A DNA stretch of 64,000 nucleotides, taken from F1-120-MAGs238 sp964484185. Its GTDB lineage: Bacteria; Planctomycetota; Phycisphaerae; Phycisphaerales; UBA1924. The translations under genes were made by a program, and so were the position numbers. The stretch spans positions 34,948 through 98,947 of the forward strand of contig CAZAEQ010000013.1 in assembly GCA_964484185.1 (NCBI GenBank), given 5' to 3'. Shown here one piece after another: positions 59,087 to 64,000 of the stretch. How positions within the stretch are numbered: the first letter of the stretch is position 1; each line of letters opens with the position of its first letter. The notes below the pieces were generated by a model. It was not told the origin of the DNA. It searched no databases and saw nothing but the letters and a program-made list of their open reading frames with translations.

Positions 59087-60655
59087 TTAGTACCATTGAA
59101 AAGCGGGGGCGCTGAGCGCAAGCCCCACGGTGTCGCGGCGACGTCCAGGGTCCGAAGGATTGACGCTGAGGAAGTTGAGCAATTGTGTCCGCTGCGCTGC
59201 AGGAAGTTCGCCGCCAAATATCGAACTGTCGATCTTGTCGATCATCTGAAGAGCTGTGTTGTGCCCAAGAAAATACGATGTGACATCGAACGTAATTCCA
59301 GGAATCGCATCCGTAACCAGCAGCGCTGCAAAGTTCCAGCGTGCCAGGGCCAGTCCTTGCCAGTGCGCCAGAGTGTCTGGATACCCATCGGGCGGACTCC
59401 AGTTAAATGGAATCTGCCCCGCGCCATTGAGATGCGTGATTCTCAATATCTGTGTGCTGGTGATAGGAGTGGGCAGCGCTCGCAGCGCTGAGATCATCAT
59501 GTGTTGCGGCCGCTTGAATCGAGGTCCATAGTCTGTATACAGGTTCTCTGGCCGCAATATGGCCCGAAGCATCGCCTTGATATCCCCGCCCGTGGATACA
59601 TAAACCGCTGCAATAGACTCAATCAGGCTCGGTGGAACATCTTCACCAAGGAACTTCTTGCACAGTTTGGAAGAAATAAATCTTGCTGTTGATGGATGCG
59701 ACTGCAAAATATCCGCAACCGCAAAAATGTCTTGTAGCCCGCCGTTGGCAGGGATCGTGCGTCCGAGCACTCTTTTACTTCCATTGTCGTGGTACATCGA
59801 TTCAAAAAGCAAATGTCCCCAGCGGTTTTCGGTATTCAAGCGATGAAGCCTTACGCCCGTGAAGCAACGCGCGACCTCTTGCACATCGTTCTGCGTGTAT
59901 GGACCATCAACCGAAAGAGTGTGCAACTCCATGAGTTCGCGGGCGTAGTTTTCGTTTGGCGCAATTGAAACGTTGGTGTCATTCGCGAGATACTTCAGCA
60001 TGCAGGGGCTCTGAATACTTGCCCGCAGCATGTCTGGAAAGTTCCCCATCGCGTTCGCACGGATGACATTTCGATCATCTGGAGTCTTGAGATAGAAACA
60101 CAGGTCGACGTCGATGTCAATACTGAAGTGGTCGGTCCAGAAATCCACCATGCGCTCAAACAGTTGCCGCTTGCTGTACACCGCGCGGAGAATCATCGCC
60201 TCTGAAAGCTCGCTCACGACCTGGCCTGCCGTGAGATTAAATAGCTCGTTTGAAGGCATGCCCAGCGTGGTATATGCAGCAAGTCGACCATCCAGCACGC
60301 TGTCATTGATCGCGGCCGGATTGAGGTGGTATTCCAGATATCCCTCATACCCCAGCTGCCGCGCCAGTGCATATTCCTCTTGCGTAAATCCCCACGTAAT
60401 TCGACGCACCAGCTTGGCGAGCAATGCGTTCTTGTCAATATCAGCTGAAACACTGCGTGGTGCAGCCTCCGCTGGTGGCGCTGTGGCGGACAGCGCCAGC
60501 GCTGAAGCCGTCGCAGCAAGAACTGGCTTCAACGCGCTTTGAACTGCCGAGTTGTTCCTGAATGCAGAGAACAAATCACGCCGCGAAAGCGACTGGCTGT
60601 TCTCAGAATGTCTTTCAACAGGCTGAGTGTCTTCCTTTTTCGCCGCACCTGGCAT
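59087..60655 (-). CDS. DUF1800 domain protein, copy 1
   Basis: 522 residues. The N-terminus has a Tat-like segment (SLSRRDLFSAFRNNSAVQSA then a hydrophobic stretch to about 66). The domain starts at LAKLVRRITWGFTQEEYALA. Family blocks: FWTDHFSIDIDVDLCFYLKT, NENYARELMELHTLSVDGPY and AILRPENLYTDYGPRFKRPQ. It is co-transcribed with DUF1501 copy 1. The ATG follows GGAG by eight bases. The role of this two-gene pair is unknown; they are thought to act outside the cytoplasm because both carry export signals. Confidence 0.88.
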   Translation of the reverse strand: MPGAAKKEDTQPVERHSENSQSLSRRDLFSAFRNNSAVQSALKPVLAATASALALSATAPPAEAAPRSVSADIDKNALLAKLVRRITWGFTQEEYALARQLGYEGYLEYHLNPAAINDSVLDGRLAAYTTLGMPSNELFNLTAGQVVSELSEAMILRAVYSKRQLFERMVDFWTDHFSIDIDVDLCFYLKTPDDRNVIRANAMGNFPDMLRASIQSPCMLKYLANDTNVSIAPNENYARELMELHTLSVDGPYTQNDVQEVARCFTGVRLHRLNTENRWGHLLFESMYHDNGSKRVLGRTIPANGGLQDIFAVADILQSHPSTARFISSKLCKKFLGEDVPPSLIESIAAVYVSTGGDIKAMLRAILRPENLYTDYGPRFKRPQHMMISALRALPTPITSTQILRITHLNGAGQIPFNWSPPDGYPDTLAHWQGLALARWNFAALLVTDAIPGITFDVTSYFLGHNTALQMIDKIDSSIFGGELPAAQRTQLLNFLSVNPSDPGRRRDTVGLALSAPAFQWY

Positions 60656-61183
60656 TCACTTTACTCCCTTGTCTACCTCAAGGATTCAGCGATCGCATTA
60701 CTTCCATGACCCCACCTGAGGCCAAGTTGTTTCCACTCGCGTTTCTTGAATCGGATCACAATCGCGGGCGCGGCCATACAGCCCGAATTTAACGACAAAT
60801 GACACACTGAAACTTTTTTGTCCGGCCTCTGCGCGCTTCGTGCTTCGGGTTCCTCTAACAAATGCGACCCCGAGATTTTCACATCGCACCGCCAGTAAGG
60901 ACGGACCGAACAATCCATCGCGGACTGATCGTAGCTACTGATACGTGCCCAATGGGGGAAATGTTCTCAGTTTTCCAAAATGCAAGCAAAACAAGCACTC
61001 AATATTCTGGTACCAAAACCAAACCAAAACATTTGTCTTGCGCCAAAAACTCCTCGTTTGCCTCAAAAATTCATGAAAAACTCGAGTCGTGCAACAACTC
61101 TCCAAATCAGGCGGGTGCGACAATCTCGACCTGCGCCTTACTCATCCACCTCGGGCAGCACATGCAACCTCAGATGATCTCCT
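60656..61183. other. Intergenic region, no supported gene
   Basis: About 530 bases between two minus-strand genes. Open frames on both strands are short, without ribosome sites or family features. The middle (60970-61090) is unusually AT-rich for this window with several AAAA-rich runs. It should include the 3' end of the dockerin gene's transcript and the promoter for DUF1800 copy 1, but I see no clear terminator. Confidence 0.5.
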
Positions 61184-62152
61184 CTAGCAGCCGCGAGCGA
61201 ATGCGTCAACCAGGTCTAGGTAGTCAAAGAAATCCACCACGCCATCATGGTTGAAATCTGCAAGCAGGCTGCCAGCTCCAAATGCGTCGACAAAATCAAG
61301 GTAGTCAAAAAAGTCTACCACCATGTCACCGTTGTAATCGGCTTCGCAACCAACTGTCCCCGAAAGCAGGAATGGCAGGTCTTGCGGCAAATCCGCTGCG
61401 GATGCTGGCTTACCTTGATCCACGATCGGCTCCCATGCCCCGAATCGGTTCGTTGTCGAACTGCGGAATTGCAGCGCGTTGAAGCCAGCGCCGGACCGCG
61501 CACCCGCAATGGTCACAGTTGGAACAAATGCCTGTAGCGCTGAGTCATTTGGCTCAATTTGAAAGTCAATCCAATACGTTCCCGCCGCCAGGAATTTCAC
61601 AAATGTGGTATCTAATTTCCAGACCAGTCGCGTGCTGTCCGGAGCGGCCGCAAATGGACCCACTACAGAATTGAAAATTCGAAAAGTCGACGTTGAACTG
61701 ACGTTTGACAACCGATTCGTAAACGAATCACCCCAGACAACCGAACTTCCAGGCGAACCGGGTGCCCCGTTCCAGATTCGAACATTGGCGGCATCAAACG
61801 GGCTTACTGGACCGATTGCGCCAGGCTGGTACGCATAGAAAGACGCCCCACTGAGCAGCCACCCCGGCGCTGGAACCGTGAAGTTATCCGCAAACCGATA
61901 CACCCCGGTCAACTCGATTGACTGCGCAGACAACCCGCCAATCATGTTTGACTCAGTTGTTCCCAGTGATTGGGCTTCGCTGAAAAACGTTCCAGCTGTG
62001 GCCGGAACTCCAGAGAGCGACACCGACACCGCATTCAACGCGGGAGTTGTTGGCGATGCTGATCCATTGCTGAACAACGGATCGGCAATTGCCTGACCGG
62101 CGAGTGCACCAGCGAGCAGAAGCGTGCCGCGGAATGTGTTCGAATTGAGCAT
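61184..62152 (-). CDS. Secreted protein with GC-type dockerin tail
   Basis: 322 residues. Signal peptide MLNSNTFRGTLLLAGALAGQ, cleavage near AIA. The body contains VYRFADNFTVPAPGWLLSGA and NVRIWNGAPGSPGSSVVWGD, a jelly-roll-like region common in secreted Planctomycetes proteins. The C-terminus has CEADYNGDMVVDFFDYLDFV and ADFNHDGVVDFFDYLDLVDA, ending FARGC. It lies between two DUF1800/DUF1501 pairs, 24 bases after DUF1501 copy 2 on the same strand. It may therefore belong to that operon and could be a substrate or partner of it. Function unknown. Confidence 0.84.
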   Translation of the reverse strand: MLNSNTFRGTLLLAGALAGQAIADPLFSNGSASPTTPALNAVSVSLSGVPATAGTFFSEAQSLGTTESNMIGGLSAQSIELTGVYRFADNFTVPAPGWLLSGASFYAYQPGAIGPVSPFDAANVRIWNGAPGSPGSSVVWGDSFTNRLSNVSSTSTFRIFNSVVGPFAAAPDSTRLVWKLDTTFVKFLAAGTYWIDFQIEPNDSALQAFVPTVTIAGARSGAGFNALQFRSSTTNRFGAWEPIVDQGKPASAADLPQDLPFLLSGTVGCEADYNGDMVVDFFDYLDFVDAFGAGSLLADFNHDGVVDFFDYLDLVDAFARGC

Positions 62153-62176
62153 CAGTAAACTCCGGATTTCAAATCG

Positions 62177-63484
62177 CTAGCAGCGAGTTACGTTTCGAAT
62201 AATCGGCGTGTAAGACGGGAACACATACGCCAGATCGGGATTTCCCAAACGATTCTGGACAATTTCGGCCAGCACATCTCGATAGTCAATCGTAACCATG
62301 AGATCTCTCTGCTGGAACAACTGGCCTTGCGACAACCCCGGCCAATTTGCAATGACCTGCCCGCCATTGATGCAGTTACCCATCAGCATCATCACGTTTC
62401 CATACCCGTGATCGCAGCCGGCGGATCCATTTTCCGCCAGTCGGCGCCCAAATTCCGACATCGCAACAAGCGTAAACGTCGGATTCGCGGCGTTTGACAT
62501 CATGTCCGCATAAAACGCAGCGAGACAATTCGTCAGGTCGGTGAGCATCGAATTAAACGTGCCTGTCAAAACACCCTGCGCATTATGATGGTCCCAGCTG
62601 GAAACATCAATTGCGATGGCCTCTACCCCGACGTTTGCTTTAATCAACGCAGCGGTAGATTTCAGGGCGATGCCAAGCGATGTATTCGGATACACCGCGC
62701 CGCCTCCGGGAACATAACCGGCGAAGTTAATGGTATTCAGCAGGTTGATGGTCTGAAGTGTGTTATACGCAACTGTTTTCAATGGGTCGGGTGTGCCCTG
62801 ATAAATCGAGTTAAACGCCGCTGAGCGGGCCGCCACTGTTGAACCAGTACCGGTCAGTCCAAAATTGTCCAGGTTGGGAATCGGAAGGGTCAATGGCCCT
62901 CCCTGCAGTGTCTTCTGAAGGCCTGTCGAAATGCCAACCGCACGCAGCAGCGAATTCGCCGTCATTGGTTCAGAACTGAGGATGTGTCGACCAAGCCATC
63001 CCGAGATCGCAGTCGGATCTCCTGTCTGCGCAGTCTCCATGCTTCGCTGCGCATCAAAGTGGGAGCGGGTTGTATCTGTCGACCCGGTTGCATGCATGAA
63101 CAGCAGATGCTGATTGTTATACGCATTCATCAACGGCTGCATTGATGGGTGAATCCCAAAGAAACCATTGAGGTCAATCGCTTTCTGTGCAGCCCCCGAA
63201 TCCGGCCGCGGCACATTCAAAGTCGGCCGTGCTGCGTAATACGCAGGATCACCCCAGGGGACCAGTACTGAAAGGCCATCGATCCCGCCACGCAGATACA
63301 TTGAAATAGCAACATCCCGGACGCCCGAGTTGTAACTGCTGGCCATCGACACGCGTGGCAGCCACGCGGGTGCAGACATCATGACCGCCGCAGCGGCCGC
63401 GCTCGTGGCCGACGACGCAAGGAAGTTTCGCCGCGAAAGGTGGTTGAACTCTTCGCAGGCATGTGAATCGTGAGTGTGTGACAT
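62177..63484 (-). CDS. DUF1501 domain protein (Tat-exported), copy 2
   Basis: 435 residues. Twin-arginine signal HLSRRNFLASSATSAAAAAV. Same blocks as copy 1: SMYLRGGIDGLSVLVPWGDP, DHGYGNVMMLMGNCINGGQV and TIDYRDVLAEIVQNRLGNPD. Both copies end in RNVTRC. The ATG follows GAGGAT. It lies 34 bases after DUF1800 copy 2. Identity with copy 1 is high along the whole length, by eye. The duplicate module differs mainly in the signal region and in short loops. Confidence 0.88.
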   Translation of the reverse strand: MSHTHDSHACEEFNHLSRRNFLASSATSAAAAAVMMSAPAWLPRVSMASSYNSGVRDVAISMYLRGGIDGLSVLVPWGDPAYYAARPTLNVPRPDSGAAQKAIDLNGFFGIHPSMQPLMNAYNNQHLLFMHATGSTDTTRSHFDAQRSMETAQTGDPTAISGWLGRHILSSEPMTANSLLRAVGISTGLQKTLQGGPLTLPIPNLDNFGLTGTGSTVAARSAAFNSIYQGTPDPLKTVAYNTLQTINLLNTINFAGYVPGGGAVYPNTSLGIALKSTAALIKANVGVEAIAIDVSSWDHHNAQGVLTGTFNSMLTDLTNCLAAFYADMMSNAANPTFTLVAMSEFGRRLAENGSAGCDHGYGNVMMLMGNCINGGQVIANWPGLSQGQLFQQRDLMVTIDYRDVLAEIVQNRLGNPDLAYVFPSYTPIIRNVTRC

Positions 63485-63518
63485 GCGAATCCTCGATTAT
63501 TACAACGGGGCGAAAAGC

Positions 63519-64000
63519 TCAATACCACTGGAACGATGGACAACCAATAGCAAGTCCAACAGTGTCGCGGCGGCGAGTTGTGTCGCCTGGATTGACACTC
63601 AGGTAGGTAAGTAACTGCGATCTCTCGCTTGCAGTAATCTCGCCGGCAAACAGGACCGTGTTGATCTTGTCAACCATCTGCGTTGCCGTTGTCAAACCCG
63701 AGAAAAATCCTGCAACGTCAAATGTGATTCCGGTGATTCCGTTGATGACGAGTGAGGCTCCGAAATTCCAGCGTGGAAGGATGAGACCCTGCCAGTATGC
63801 AAGCGTGTCGGGATATCCATCCGGCGGACCCCAGGAGAAGGGCACCATTCCTGAGGCATTCAGGTGATTCTGTCGAAGCGACTGCGTGCTGGTGATCGGA
63901 TTTCCAAGTGCACGAATTGCTGATGTCATGAGATGGAGAGGCCGTTTGTAGCGGGGACCAAAATCAGTAAACACATTTCCCGACTTCATCAATGTACGCC
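63519..64000 (-). CDS. DUF1800 domain protein, copy 2 (partial at right edge)
   Basis: Only the C-terminal 160 residues are inside the window; the gene continues past 64000. It reads GNVFTDFGPRYKRPLHLMTS, then PFSWGPPDGYPDTLAYWQGL and finally LAIGCPSFQWY. The matching part of copy 1 is NLYTDYGPRFKRPQHMMISA and LALSAPAFQWY. It is followed by DUF1501 copy 2. This confirms a duplicated two-gene module on the minus strand. Confidence 0.85.
   Translation of the reverse strand, partial: RTLMKSGNVFTDFGPRYKRPLHLMTSAIRALGNPITSTQSLRQNHLNASGMVPFSWGPPDGYPDTLAYWQGLILPRWNFGASLVINGITGITFDVAGFFSGLTTATQMVDKINTVLFAGEITASERSQLLTYLSVNPGDTTRRRDTVGLAIGCPSFQWY

Noticed and set aside
60862..61254. 130-codon open frame on the + strand
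   Set aside because: No ribosome site or family similarity, and its end runs antisense into the dockerin-tailed gene at 61184-62152.
1..64000. tRNA, rRNA, phage or transposase genes
   Set aside because: I looked for conserved tRNA arms, rRNA cores and transposase motifs by eye and found none. A covariance-model scan would be needed to exclude small RNAs fully.

Overview
The window looks like a chromosomal segment of a planctomycete of the class Phycisphaerae, probably order Phycisphaerales. This is inferred from sequence features only. Five predicted secreted proteins end in the paired 'DFN.DG..DFFDYLDFV..F' repeat with a terminal Cys ('GC-type' dockerin-like tail), and four more end in PEP-CTERM-like tails (P-x-P-G, hydrophobic stretch, Arg cluster). 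Two DUF1800/DUF1501 pairs and futalosine-type menaquinone synthesis fit the same group. I saw no rRNA, tRNA, CRISPR array, transposase or phage gene.

Layout. 1-4.3 kb: partial class III fructose-bisphosphatase, a PAS-AraC regulator divergent from a hydroxyproline epimerase plus a DapA-family deaminase, and a PdeM-like phosphoesterase. 4.3-13.4 kb: five tightly packed minus-strand genes reading HlyD adaptor, GAF-HlyD adaptor, PqqD-like/M50 protease/HlyD fusion, a short SecA paralogue and an FHA-GspE ATPase. This is the best candidate for a poorly described export or envelope system. 13.6-25.7 kb: DegT aminotransferase, PQQ-type sugar dehydrogenase with a PEP-CTERM-like partner, ComB, an L,D-transpeptidase, two PilZ/receiver paralogues, mqnE and an MFS transporter. 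25.8-31.9 kb: mutS and small genes separated by unusual hairpin repeats. 31.9-46.9 kb: housekeeping and stress genes: menG/ubiE, an M48 lipoprotein, a TPR lipoprotein, rhomboid plus endonuclease IV, sppA-tsaD-release-factor-like operon, MoxR, CDGSH protein, cysDN. 47-64 kb: mainly secreted surface proteins and two DUF1800/DUF1501 modules, with queD, a peroxiredoxin and a YggS protein between them.

How genes may work together. MqnE (aminofutalosine synthase) and MenG/UbiE (last methylation) are both menaquinone enzymes. CysD and CysN form ATP sulfurylase. SppA, TsaD and the release-factor-like gene overlap at their ends and are probably co-transcribed. In the five-gene cassette two different motor ATPases sit with three membrane-fusion adaptors and an intramembrane protease, but no dedicated inner-membrane transporter or outer-membrane channel is encoded nearby. 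The SecA paralogue ends where the canonical helical scaffold begins, so it lacks the two-helix finger used for preprotein threading.

Limits: all family calls are from reading translated sequence by eye; no database search, structure prediction or alignment program was run. Starts were chosen from Shine-Dalgarno-like sequences, overlaps and domain boundaries and some are uncertain.
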